Shown in pieces: positions 1 through 8,800 of a stretch of 22,750 nucleotides of DNA. This DNA comes from an uncultured Clostridia bacterium. Its GTDB lineage: Bacteria; Bacillota; Clostridia; HGM11327. The DNA lies in contig CAJLXE010000005.1 of assembly GCA_905210525.1 (NCBI GenBank), positions 1 to 22,750 of the forward strand, read 5' to 3'. Every line of letters begins with the position of its first letter. The stretch's first letter is position 1. Both the position numbers and the translations under genes were made by a program. Under the pieces are notes generated by a model. It ran no database searches. It saw only the letters and a list, made by a program, of their open reading frames with translations, and had not been told where the DNA came from.

Positions 1-474
1 GTTTTTCGGAATACGTCCCGGAGTTGTACCTGAGCCCATAGAACCAACGCCTCTGTGGTAACCGGAACCGTGTGCCTCCGGACCTCTCGATTTGCCGTGT
101 CTCTTTATAACGCCCTGGTAGCCTTTACCCTTTGAAACGCCTGTAACGTCAACAATGTCGCCGTTTGCGAATACTTCTACCGTTACTTTTGCGCCGAGTG
201 TGTAATCCGCAGTGCTGTTCACTTTGAATTCCTTGATCACTCTTGCATTATCCGCACCTGCCTTTGCAAAGTGACCTTTGCGCGGCTTGTTTACATTTTT
301 ATCTTTAATATCGCCGAAACCGAGCTGAACTGCGTCATAGCCCTCTTTATCGGCTGTTTTGATCTGTACAACTGCGCACGGACCCGCTTCGATTACCGTA
401 ATCGGAAGCATTTCTCCGTTATCCGCAAAAATCTGCGTCATACCGATCTTTTTACCCAAAATACTCTTTTCCAT
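1..474 (-). CDS. rplC: 50S ribosomal protein L3 (uL3), 3' end cut off by window edge
   Basis: The reading frame starts at ATG 474-472 and stays open to base 1, giving 158 codons of a protein that is usually about 210 residues, so the C-terminal quarter lies outside the window. The N-terminus MEKSILGKKIGMTQIF and the later stretch SRGPEAHGSGYHRG followed by GSMGSGTTPGRI are hallmark L3 segments; the second belongs to the loop that reaches towards the peptidyl transferase centre. L3 is an early-assembling 23S rRNA binding protein of the large subunit. A GGAGG motif lies about 7 nt before the ATG. It is the second gene of the S10 operon, 17 nt after rpsJ. Identification is by recognition of family sequence. 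Confidence 0.97.
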   Translation of the reverse strand, partial: MEKSILGKKIGMTQIFADNGEMLPITVIEAGPCAVVQIKTADKEGYDAVQLGFGDIKDKNVNKPRKGHFAKAGADNARVIKEFKVNSTADYTLGAKVTVEVFANGDIVDVTGVSKGKGYQGVIKRHGKSRGPEAHGSGYHRGVGSMGSGTTPGRIPKN

Positions 475-491
475 ATTTCATCCTCCCACGA

Positions 492-800
492 TTACAGTAT
501 AATCTCAATATCAACGCCTGCGGGGAGATCAAGTCTCATAAGAGAATCAACAGTCTTCGGTGTCGGTAAGAGAATGTCTATCAATCTCTGGTGTGTTCTC
601 ATTTCGAACTGTTCTCTCGAATCCTTGTACTTGTGCGGCGCTCTCAAGATAGTAACAACTTCCTTATTTGTAGGAAGAGGAACCGGTCCGGAAACCTTTG
701 CCCCTGTCTTTTTGGCCGTATCAACAATCTTTCTTGCTGACTGGTCGATCAAAACATGATCATAGGCCTTTAACTTAATTCTGATTTTTTGGCTTGCCAT
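492..800 (-). CDS. rpsJ: 30S ribosomal protein S10 (uS10, NusE)
   Basis: A complete 102-residue protein, the normal length for S10. It starts MASQKIRIKLKAYDH and contains the conserved VDTAKKTGAKVSGPVPLPT loop and the RTHQRLIDI segment. S10 is a small-subunit head protein. In the family it also acts as NusE, partnering NusB in antitermination complexes. The start at 800-798 is preceded by GGAGGAAAT. This is the first gene of the S10 operon. It has its own promoter about 225-250 nt upstream, so it need not depend on read-through from tuf, which lies 374 nt upstream in the same orientation. Confidence 0.98.
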   Translation of the reverse strand: MASQKIRIKLKAYDHVLIDQSARKIVDTAKKTGAKVSGPVPLPTNKEVVTILRAPHKYKDSREQFEMRTHQRLIDILLPTPKTVDSLMRLDLPAGVDIEIIL

Positions 801-1018
801 ATTTCCTCCTTCTCTTGTCGCTGTTTTTTCCTACTGATTTTCTGCACTCTTTACAACGCGCCCGAGCGTTTCCTTTCGGGGCATTAAAAATAAATGTCAT
901 CAAATCGCGCTTGTTTTTCAAGCTCGTCGGTAAAAATTATCCGGCGTCCGGGCATTTTCCCCCGAAACGCATATGCGGCAACCTTTTACGTCATCCTTAT
1001 AACTTGACAAGACATAAC
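801..1018 (-). promoter_or_regulatory. Predicted structured 5' leader of the S10 operon
   Basis: About 218 nt separate the predicted transcription start (about 1018) from the rpsJ ATG. Read on the minus strand it holds several short hairpins. CGCATATGCG is a perfect 10-nt palindrome. CCGG-ACG-CCGG is followed by ATAATTTTT, which is attenuator-like. CTTG-AAAAA-CAAG comes next, and CCCGA/TCGGG around a 10-nt loop lies about 40 nt before the Shine-Dalgarno. In other bacteria S10 operons are feedback-regulated, by L4 in E. coli through the leader; whether that applies here is inference. I cannot match it to a named leader RNA class. Confidence 0.5.
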
Positions 1019-1024
1019 TATGAT

Positions 1025-1053
1025 ATTGTACAACAAAACGGCATTTTTGTCAA
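1025..1053 (-). promoter_or_regulatory. Sigma-A promoter of the S10 operon
   Basis: On the minus strand a perfect -35 TTGACA (1053-1048) is followed by a 17-nt spacer and a -10 TACAAT (1030-1025). Transcription would start near 1018 and run into rpsJ. The spacing and hexamers are close to the housekeeping sigma consensus. Confidence 0.8.
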
Positions 1054-1122
1054 TGCCTATCCCATGTACAACAGTTATTTTTTATACGAATTTACAAAAA
1101 ATATACAAATGCAGTACGCACC

Positions 1123-1146
1123 GATAGGGGACGCGAGTCCCCTATC
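1123..1146 (-). terminator. Stem-loop after tuf, possible weak terminator or processing site
   Basis: Perfect 10-bp inverted repeat GATAGGGGAC / GTCCCCTATC with a 4-nt loop, 28 nt after the tuf stop. On the minus strand the next T-run (TATATTTTTT) begins only about 17 nt beyond the stem, so it is not a textbook intrinsic terminator. It could reduce read-through from tuf into the S10 unit, protect the 3' end of the str message, or be a dispersed intergenic repeat. Confidence 0.45.
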
Positions 1147-1174
1147 AGCCGCGTAATAATATTTTCAGTGCAGA

Positions 1175-2386
1175 TTATTCAATAATCTTTACAACAACGC
1201 CGGAGCCAACAGTTCTGCCGCCCTCACGGATAGCAAAACGGAGACCTTCTTCAATAGCGATGTTTGTGATGAGTTCAACAGTCATAACAACGTTGTCGCC
1301 CGGAGTAACCATGTCTACGCCCTCAGGAAGCTCGATAACGCCTGTAACGTCTGTTGTTCTGAAATAGAACTGCGGTCTGTAACCTGCAAGGAACGGCTTA
1401 TGACGGCCGCCTTCATCTGCCTTCAATACGTATACGTTAGCCGTAAACTTTGTGTGCGGATGAATTGTGCCCGGTTTTGCAAGAACCTGTCCTCTTTCGA
1501 TCTCGTCTCTCTGGATACCGCGGAGAAGAGCACCGATGTTGTCGCCTGCCTGACCCTGGTCAAGAAGCTTACGGAACATTTCAACGCCCGTTACAACTGT
1601 CTGTTTCTTGTCTTCTGCAAGACCTACGAGTTCTACCGTATCGCCAACCTTAACAATACCTCTTTCTACTCTGCCTGTTGCAACTGTACCACGACCTGTG
1701 ATCGTAAATACATCTTCAACCGGCATAAGGAACGGCTTGTCAACAGCTCTTTCAGGTGTAGGAATGTAGCTGTCTACTGCGTCCATAAGCTCGTAAATGC
1801 AAGCGCAATCAGGATTTGTTTTAACATCTGCACCGGACTGTACTGCTTCCAGAGCCTTGAGAGCTGAGCCCCTTATTATCGGTATCTCGTCTCCCGGGAA
1901 GTCGTAAGAATTGAGAAGATCTCTTATATCCATTTCAACGAGTTCGAGAAGCTCTTCGTCGTCTACCTGGTCAACTTTGTTCATGAATACTACGATGTAA
2001 GGAACGCCAACCTGTCTTGCGAGAAGGATGTGCTCTTTTGTCTGAGGCATTACACCGTCTGCTGCGGAAACAACGAGGATTGCACCGTCCATCTGAGCGG
2101 CACCTGTGATCATGTTCTTTACGTAGTCTGCGTGTCCGGGGCAGTCAACGTGTGCATAGTGTCTCTTGTCTGTCTCGTATTCAACGTGTGCTGTATTGAT
2201 TGTGATACCACGCTCTCTCTCTTCCGGAGCCTTATCGATATCCTCATACTTCATTTCCTTTGCCATACCTGACTTTGCAAGTACCATTGTAATTGCTGCG
2301 GTAAGCGTCGTCTTGCCGTGGTCAACGTGACCGATCGTACCTATATTTACGTGCGGCTTACTTCTTTCAAATTTTTCCTTTGCCAT
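1175..2386 (-). CDS. tuf: Translation elongation factor Tu
   Basis: A 403-residue GTPase that delivers aminoacyl-tRNA to the ribosomal A site. G1 GHVDHGKT is at residues 19-26, the switch I threonine at RGIT (residue 62), G3 DCPGH at 81-85 with the catalytic His85, and G4 NKVD at 136-139. Domain II (GRGTVATGRVERG) and domain III follow, ending in KIIE. The length is slightly above the usual 395-400 because of a short stretch around residues 180-195 before the CIYELMDAVD helix, which includes two cysteines. GGAGG lies 10 nt before ATG 2386-2384. The gene follows fusA by 57 nt and is the last gene of the str operon; a stem-loop and a new promoter lie downstream. Confidence 0.99.
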   Translation of the reverse strand: MAKEKFERSKPHVNIGTIGHVDHGKTTLTAAITMVLAKSGMAKEMKYEDIDKAPEERERGITINTAHVEYETDKRHYAHVDCPGHADYVKNMITGAAQMDGAILVVSAADGVMPQTKEHILLARQVGVPYIVVFMNKVDQVDDEELLELVEMDIRDLLNSYDFPGDEIPIIRGSALKALEAVQSGADVKTNPDCACIYELMDAVDSYIPTPERAVDKPFLMPVEDVFTITGRGTVATGRVERGIVKVGDTVELVGLAEDKKQTVVTGVEMFRKLLDQGQAGDNIGALLRGIQRDEIERGQVLAKPGTIHPHTKFTANVYVLKADEGGRHKPFLAGYRPQFYFRTTDVTGVIELPEGVDMVTPGDNVVMTVELITNIAIEEGLRFAIREGGRTVGSGVVVKIIE

Positions 2387-2443
2387 TTTTAATTCCTCCG
2401 AATTTATTGGTTAACAATTATATTTTTAATAAATACCGTTCGA

Positions 2444-4510
2444 TTATTTCTTTGCGAACAGTTTTTCAACTATTGACGCAGGTACCTGTTCATAATGCGA
2501 AATCTGCATTGTAAACGCACCTCTGCCCTGGGTCTTTGAACGAAGGTCTGTCATGTATCCGAACATATTTGCAAGCGGAACGAAGCCCTTGATTATCTGT
2601 GTCGAATTTCTTGAATCGAAGCCTTCTATTCTGCCTCTTCTTGAGCTTATATCGCCCATAACATCACCCGTGTATTCCTCAGGAACAACAACTTCAAGCG
2701 ACATTATAGGTTCGAGCAATACAGAACCGCCTTTAGCAAGAGCGTCCTTGACAGCCATGGAACCTGCTACTATAAATGCAGCTTCACTGGAGTCTACATC
2801 GTGGTAAGAGCCGTCAACAAGATTGATTTTAACGTCAACAACCGGATATCCGCCAACAACACCGCTCTGGAGTGCTTCGAGCATACCCTTCTTTGCCGGA
2901 GCGATAAATTCCTTCGGAACTGCACCGCCGACAATGTTTTCCTCAAATTCAATGCCCTTACCGGGTTCGTTCGGCGAGATATCCGCAACGATATGACCGT
3001 ACTGACCTTTACCGCCGGACTGTCTTACAAACTTACCTTCCGCATGAACAGGCTTCGTAATTGTTTCTCTGTATGCAACCTGCGGCTTGCCGACATTTGC
3101 TTCAACCTTGAATTCTCTCATAAGTCTGTCAACTATGATTTCAAGATGGAGCTCGCCCATACCCGCAATGATCGTCTGACCTGTTTCCTGATCCGTATAA
3201 GCACGGAATGTAGGATCTTCTTCAGCAAGCTTCTGCAATGCGATACCCATTTTCTCCTGACCGGCTTTCGTCTTAGGTTCTATTGCAACCTGGATAACCG
3301 GTTCCGGGAATTCCATGGACTCAAGTATTATAGGATTGTTTTCATCCGAAAGCGTATCGCCTGTCGTAGTATTCTTAAGACCGCCGATAGCTACTATGTC
3401 GCCTGCCATAGCACATTCGATATCTTCTCTGTCGTTTGCGCTCATTCTTACAAGACGGCCTATACGGCTGCTCTTGCCGCGGGTTGAGTTATATACCGCG
3501 CTGCCTGCGTCGATTTTTCCGGAATAAACTCTGAGGAATGCAAGCTTGCCTACATACGGGTCTGTCATGATTTTGAAAACGAGAGCCGAGAACGGTTCGT
3601 CAACAGAAGCATGTCTTACTTCTTCCTCGCCCGTGTGGGGGTTTGTACCCTTTATTGACGGAATATCAACAGGTGAAGGCAAATAATCAACAACTGCGTC
3701 AAGAAGCATCTGAACGCCCTTGTTCTTATACGAAGAACCGCATATTACAGGTGTAAGCTTGCACGCAACCGTACCCTTACGGATAGCGGCATGGATTCTG
3801 TCCTCGGATATATCGTTGCCCTCAAGATAATCTTCCATGATAGTATCGTCGAAATCTGCGATAGCTTCAAGGAGAGCACCTCTGTATTCCTCAGCCATAT
3901 CAGCCATATCAGCCGGGATATCGGTTTCGTCTATAACGATACCTTTATCGTCACGGTAATAATAAGCCTTTTGCTTTATAAGATCGATAAGACCTACATA
4001 TGTGTCTTCCTTACCGATAGGAAGCTGTATCGGAACAGCGTTTGCTTTAAGTCTTTCATGAAGCATCTTTACGCATCTGAAGAAATCAGCGCCTGTGATG
4101 TCCATCTTGTTTACGTAAGCAATACGCGGAACGCCGTACTTATCAGCCTGTCTCCAAACGGTTTCGGACTGAGGCTCAACGCCGCCCTTTGCACAGAATA
4201 CTGCAACAGCGCCGTCGAGAACTCTGAGAGATCTTTCAACCTCTACCGTGAAGTCCACGTGTCCGGGCGTGTCGATAATATTTATCTGTTTGCCCTTCCA
4301 GCCTGTCGTTATAGCAGCAGACGTAATTGTAATTCCGCGCTCCTGCTCCTGTTCCATCCAGTCCATTGTAGCGGTACCGTCGTGTGTTTCACCGATTTTG
4401 TGCTTTTTTCCGGCGTAGAACAGTATTCTTTCTGTCGTCGTGGTTTTTCCGGCGTCAATGTGCGCCATTATACCAATATTTCTAATTAAGCTTAAATCTA
4501 TTTTTCCCAT
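2444..4510 (-). CDS. fusA: Translation elongation factor G
   Basis: A 688-residue translocase GTPase of normal EF-G length. G1 AHIDAGKTT is at residues 16-24, the switch I region ERGITITSAA near 58-66, G3 DTPGH at 80-84 and G4 NKMD at 134-137. The domain II to V signatures (GMGELHLEIIVDRL, VGKPQVAYRETI, GYPVVDVKINLVDGSYHDVDSSE, RRGRIEGF) follow in order, so it is EF-G rather than LepA or TypA. It starts at ATG 4510-4508, 16 nt after the rpsG stop. No good Shine-Dalgarno precedes it (only GGTTGG), so translation may be coupled to rpsG. It is the third gene of the str operon. Confidence 0.98.
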   Translation of the reverse strand: MGKIDLSLIRNIGIMAHIDAGKTTTTERILFYAGKKHKIGETHDGTATMDWMEQEQERGITITSAAITTGWKGKQINIIDTPGHVDFTVEVERSLRVLDGAVAVFCAKGGVEPQSETVWRQADKYGVPRIAYVNKMDITGADFFRCVKMLHERLKANAVPIQLPIGKEDTYVGLIDLIKQKAYYYRDDKGIVIDETDIPADMADMAEEYRGALLEAIADFDDTIMEDYLEGNDISEDRIHAAIRKGTVACKLTPVICGSSYKNKGVQMLLDAVVDYLPSPVDIPSIKGTNPHTGEEEVRHASVDEPFSALVFKIMTDPYVGKLAFLRVYSGKIDAGSAVYNSTRGKSSRIGRLVRMSANDREDIECAMAGDIVAIGGLKNTTTGDTLSDENNPIILESMEFPEPVIQVAIEPKTKAGQEKMGIALQKLAEEDPTFRAYTDQETGQTIIAGMGELHLEIIVDRLMREFKVEANVGKPQVAYRETITKPVHAEGKFVRQSGGKGQYGHIVADISPNEPGKGIEFEENIVGGAVPKEFIAPAKKGMLEALQSGVVGGYPVVDVKINLVDGSYHDVDSSEAAFIVAGSMAVKDALAKGGSVLLEPIMSLEVVVPEEYTGDVMGDISSRRGRIEGFDSRNSTQIIKGFVPLANMFGYMTDLRSKTQGRGAFTMQISHYEQVPASIVEKLFAKK

Positions 4511-4526
4511 TTATACCAACCACATA

Positions 4527-4997
4527 TTACCACTTGAAATGTGCGAAAGCCTTGTTTGCTTCTGCCATCTTGTGTGTATCTTCTCTCTTCTTTACCGCGT
4601 TACCGGAGCCGTTGTAAGCGTCCATGATTTCAGCGGCAAGTCTTTCTGTCATTGTTCTCTCGTTTCTTGCTCTCGCATACGTAACAAGCCAACGAAGACC
4701 CAATGTCTGTCTTCTTTCTGCTCTGATCTCAAGCGGAACCTGGTATGTTGCGCCGCCGAGTCTTCTTGCTTTAACCTCAAGTACCGGCATTATGTTGTTC
4801 ATAGCCTGTGTGAACACTTCCATAGGATCCTTGCCTGTTTTTTCTGCAATCGTGTCAAATGCATCGTAGCAGATCTGCTGAGCAACGCCCTTTTTGCCGT
4901 CATACATAACCTGATTTATAAGCTTTGCAATAATAACCTCACCGTAAAGAGGATCCTGCAAAACTTCCCTTTTAGAAACACTACCTTTTCTTGGCAT
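4527..4997 (-). CDS. rpsG: 30S ribosomal protein S7 (uS7)
   Basis: A complete 156-residue S7, the primary 16S rRNA binding protein that nucleates assembly of the 30S head. MPRKG at the start, KLINQVMYDGKKGVAQQI, VKARRLGGATYQVP, RRQTLGLRWL and the C-terminal KMAEANKAFAHFKW are all conserved S7 segments. AAGGAGG lies 8-12 nt before ATG 4997-4995. It sits 17 nt after rpsL and 16 nt before fusA in the str operon. In E. coli S7 is the autogenous repressor of this operon; nothing visible here proves the same. Confidence 0.98.
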   Translation of the reverse strand: MPRKGSVSKREVLQDPLYGEVIIAKLINQVMYDGKKGVAQQICYDAFDTIAEKTGKDPMEVFTQAMNNIMPVLEVKARRLGGATYQVPLEIRAERRQTLGLRWLVTYARARNERTMTERLAAEIMDAYNGSGNAVKKREDTHKMAEANKAFAHFKW

Positions 4998-5014
4998 TTT
5001 ACTTCTCCTCCTTA

Positions 5015-5401
5015 TTATTTCTTCTTAGCAGCCTTTGCACGCTTAGCACCGTATTTTGAACGAGCCTGCTTTCTGTTTGCAACGCCTGCCGCATCGAGCG
5101 TACCGCGGATAATATGGTAACGTACACCAGGCATATCCTTAACTCTGCCGCCTCTTATAAGAACAACCGAGTGCTCCTGAAGATTATGGCCTATACCGGG
5201 AATATACGCGGTAACTTCAATACCGTTTACAAGTCTTACTCTGGCGATTTTTCTTAAAGCCGAGTTAGGCTTCTTAGGTGTGTCAGTCTTAACTACCGTA
5301 CAAACGCCTCTCTTTTGAGGGCTTTCCTGCAATGCCGGTGATGCTGACTTTTCAAAACTCTTGTCTCTTCCCTTGCGTACTAACTGATTAATTGTCGGCA
5401 T
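5015..5401 (-). CDS. rpsL: 30S ribosomal protein S12 (uS12)
   Basis: A complete 128-residue S12, a decoding-centre protein. MPTINQLVRKGR at the start, TPKKPNSALRK around residues 41-51, GHNLQEHS at 71-78 and GGRVKDMPG near 84-92 are invariant family motifs. The lysines at the streptomycin-resistance positions (about 43 and 88, counting Met) are wild type, so the sequence looks streptomycin sensitive. Asp89, the usual methylthiolation site, is present. AAAGGAGG precedes ATG 5401-5399 with good spacing. It is the first gene of the str operon, behind its own promoter and a leader of about 200 nt. The L7Ae-like gene often found just upstream in Firmicutes is missing. Confidence 0.98.
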   Translation of the reverse strand: MPTINQLVRKGRDKSFEKSASPALQESPQKRGVCTVVKTDTPKKPNSALRKIARVRLVNGIEVTAYIPGIGHNLQEHSVVLIRGGRVKDMPGVRYHIIRGTLDAAGVANRKQARSKYGAKRAKAAKKK

Positions 5402-5600
5402 GGGATTCCTCCTTTCGGTCTTTCGTCGAAAATTTATTTTTCAATTCTTTCCTTGCAACGTCTGCTCCGATACTCCGGGTCAGCATGACCTTTGTAATCG
5501 CAACCAAAGCTCCGCGTTTTTCGGTTCGTCCGCGTTCGGTACAGAATTATTCGCACAAAAATATGAGGGGATTTGGGTATGATCTCCCCACAAGCGTACA
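5402..5600 (-). promoter_or_regulatory. Predicted structured 5' leader of the str operon
   Basis: About 200 nt from the predicted start of transcription (about 5600) to the rpsL ATG. On the minus strand a GGGGA...TCCCC stem with a 13-nt loop is followed by TCATATTTTT, which resembles a weak attenuator; TGGG...CCCA inside it could compete. Further along is a perfect GGTCA-TGC-TGACC hairpin, and near the Shine-Dalgarno a GAAAA/TTTTC stem. Regulation by a ribosomal protein is a plausible inference, not shown. Confidence 0.45.
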
Positions 5601-5606
5601 TCGTAT

Positions 5607-5636
5607 ATTATACCACCTTAAACGGCGTTTTGTCAA
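5607..5636 (-). promoter_or_regulatory. Sigma-A promoter of the str operon
   Basis: Minus strand: perfect -35 TTGACA (5636-5631), 18-nt spacer, perfect -10 TATAAT (5612-5607). It sits between the rpoC 3' hairpins and rpsL, so rpsL-rpsG-fusA-tuf can be transcribed independently of rpoBC. Confidence 0.82.
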
Positions 5637-5707
5637 TATTTCGCCTTTTATACCGGCATATACATACAATTAAACTCCATTTAGTGGATAAATGCGATAA
5701 TTTACGC

Positions 5708-5774
5708 AAAAACCACAATATATTGTAGTTCGCGGCAATATCCGCCTGTCCCGTAAAAGGACCGCGGATATTGC
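5708..5774 (-). terminator. Composite hairpin terminator behind rpoC
   Basis: Two inverted repeats follow the rpoC stop on the minus strand. The first is an 11-bp perfect stem GCAATATCCGC / GCGGATATTGC (5774-5764 with 5745-5735) with a smaller GTCC/GGAC stem inside. The second is the AT-rich palindrome ACAATATATTGT (5726-5715), directly followed by GGTTTTT. The second hairpin plus T-run has terminator form but a weak stem; together they plausibly end most rpoBC transcripts before the str promoter. Confidence 0.55.
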
Positions 5775-5818
5775 TTTCATTTTTAAACTTTCTGTTAATT
5801 TTGTTGCTTCGGGCTTTA

Positions 5819-8800
5819 TTATTCGCCGTCAGTGCTGTCTACATCGTCTTCCTCGGCGTCAGGCTGTATTCCCGCTTCGCTTACAACAGCCTCAAACTCG
5901 CCGTCCTGTTCATCGTCGTCAACAATATCGTCCATGTCTTCGTCCGCCGAAATATCGTCGTCAAAAACCATATCATCGGGTTCCTTCATATCCATGTTAA
6001 TTTCAATATTCTGATAATACGGAATACCCGTACCTGCCGGAATAAGCTTACCCATGATGATATTTTCCTTGAGACCTGCAAGGTTATCAACGGAGCCTTT
6101 GACAGCCGCGTCTGTAAGAACCTTTGTTGTTTCCATGAATGAAGCCGCGGACAAGAACGAATCCGTTGCAAGAGCAGCCTTGGTAATACTCATAAGAACA
6201 CGCTTACCTGTTGCAGGTGTGCCGCCTTCTTCCATTACCTTTCTGTTTTCCTCTTCAAATTCATTGATGTCAACAACGCTGCCCGGAAGCATTCTTGTTG
6301 TGCCGTCATCCTCAATTCTTACCTTGCGGAGCATCTGACGAACTATGATTTCAACGTGCTTGTCGTTTATATCGATACCGTACTGCTGGTAAACCTTCTG
6401 GACTTCGCAAAGAATGTAATTACGAACGCCCGAAACGCCTTTTATGTTGAGTATATCATGCGGATTAAGAGATCCTGTTGTAAGCGGATCGCCGGCTTCT
6501 ATTATGTCGCCGTCGGCAACTCTGAGTTCCGCATTATACGGAATATGATACGATTTTGTATCGCCCTCGGAATTTACAACGTTTACTTCGCGGCGTTTAT
6601 TGGAATCCGTAAACACAATGCTTACTTTTCCGCCTATTTCCGATATTACGGCAACGCCCTTAGGCTTTCTCGCTTCAAAGAGCTCTTCGACTCTCGGGAG
6701 ACCCTGTGTGATATCGCCGCCTGCGACACCGCCTGTGTGGAACGTTCTCATTGTAAGCTGAGTTCCGGGTTCGCCTATGGACTGAGCAGCTATCGTACCT
6801 ACCGCCTCGCCGTAATTTACTCTTGTTCCCGTTGCAAGATCCATACCGTAGCATCTTGCGCACGTACCCTTCTGGCAAGCGCACGTGAATACAGTTCTTA
6901 TGTTTACTGTCGTTATTCCGGCGTCAACTATGGCGTTTGCCATATCCTCGGTTATCATAACGTTTGCGTCAACCAGTATTTCGCCCGTTTCCGGATGAAC
7001 AACAGGTTTTGCCGTATATCTGCCGAGTATTCTCTTATAGAGAGGTTCTATTACCGAGCCGTTATCCACAAGCGCGGACACATCCATACCCACAACCGGC
7101 ATTCCTCTGCTTTCAAAGCAGTCTTCTTCCTTGACAACAACGTCCTGGCTTATATCAACAAGTCTTCTTGTGAGGTAACCTGAGTCAGCCGTCTTAAGAG
7201 CCGTATCCGCAAGACCTTTTCTTGTACCGTGAGTTGAAATAAAGAATTCCAACACCGTAAGGCCTTCGCTGAAGTTTGCTTTTATAGGTATTTCAATGAT
7301 CTTACCCGATGGGTTAGCCATCAATCCACGCATACCGCCGAGCTGTGCTATCTGTTTCATTGAACCGCGGGCACCGGAATCGGCAATCATGAATATTGTA
7401 TTGTACTTATCCATTACAGACTTGAGCTCAGCCGTTATCGCGTCGCCCGTAACCTTCCATACGTTGGTTATGCGCTTATATCTTTCATCTTCGGATATAA
7501 GTCCGCGTCTGTACTGTTTTTCTGCCTTCTGTACCTTTTCCTCAGCCTCGGCAAGCATTTCCTTTTTCTTTTCCGGAACAACTATATCGCTTACGGCTAT
7601 GGATATTGCACTCTTTGTAGAGTAATGGAAGCCTGTTTTCTTGATCTTATCAAGAATAATGGATGTTTCCGTAGCTCCGTAGCGCTTGAAGCACTGATGT
7701 ACGATCTTTCCGAGCTTATCCTTGCCGACAAGGCTGTCGATTTCGAGCTCAAAGAGCTGATCGTAATCATTTCTGTCCTTATATCCGAGATCCTGAGGTA
7801 TTGATTTATTGAATATAACGAGTCCGGGTGTGGTTTCGATGAGCTTTGATACCTTTTCGCCCTTCCACATCTTTTCAACACGCATTTTTACTCTTGCGTG
7901 AACTTCGATTATACCCATTTCATAAGCCTTGAGCATTTCATCCTCGGATGAGAATATCATGCCCTCACCCTTTTCGCCCGATCTGTTGAGAGTGAGCCAG
8001 TAGCTGCCTATTACCATATCCTGTGTAGGACAAACAACAGGGTTGCCGTCCTGAGGTTTAAGCAGGTTGCCCGAAGCAAGCATAAGGAATCTTGCTTCCG
8101 CCTGAGCTTCCACCGAAAGCGGAACGTGAACAGCCATCTGGTCGCCGTCGAAGTCGGCGTTGTATGCCGTACAAACAAGCGGATGAAGCTTTATTGCTCT
8201 TCCTTCTACAAGGATAGGTTCAAATGCCTGTATGCCGAGTCTGTGAAGAGTAGGCGCGCGGTTAAGCAATACCGGATGATCCTTTATTACTTCCGCAAGA
8301 ACGTCCCATACCGCAGAATTTGCTCTTTCGATCATTCTCTTTGCGCTCTTTATGTTGAATGCTATTCCGCCGTCAACAAGTCTTCTGAGTACAAACGGTT
8401 TGAACAGTTCGAGTGCCATTTCCTTAGGCAGACCGCACTGATACATATTGAGCTCCGGACCTACGACTATAACCGAACGTCCCGAATAGTCAACACGCTT
8501 ACCGAGCAGGTTCTGACGGAAACGTCCCTGTTTACCCTTAAGCATTTCGCTGAGCGACTTGAGCGAACGATTGCCCGCGCCTGTAACAACTCTGCCTCTT
8601 CTGCCGTTATCTATGAGTGCGTCCACCGCTTCCTGAAGCATACGCTTTTCGTTGCGGACGATAATTTCCGGCGCGTTCATTTCTATAAGTCTCTTAAGAC
8701 GGTTATTTCTGTTTATAACTCTTCTGTAAAGATCATTAAGGTCGGATGTGGCGAATCTGCCGCCGTCTATCTGAACCATAGGACGTATGTCCGGCGGAAT

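Noticed and set aside
2417..2422. TATAAT just upstream of tuf as an internal promoter
   Set aside because: No acceptable -35 at 16-18 nt upstream; the region is simply AT-rich. It cannot be excluded but is not supported.
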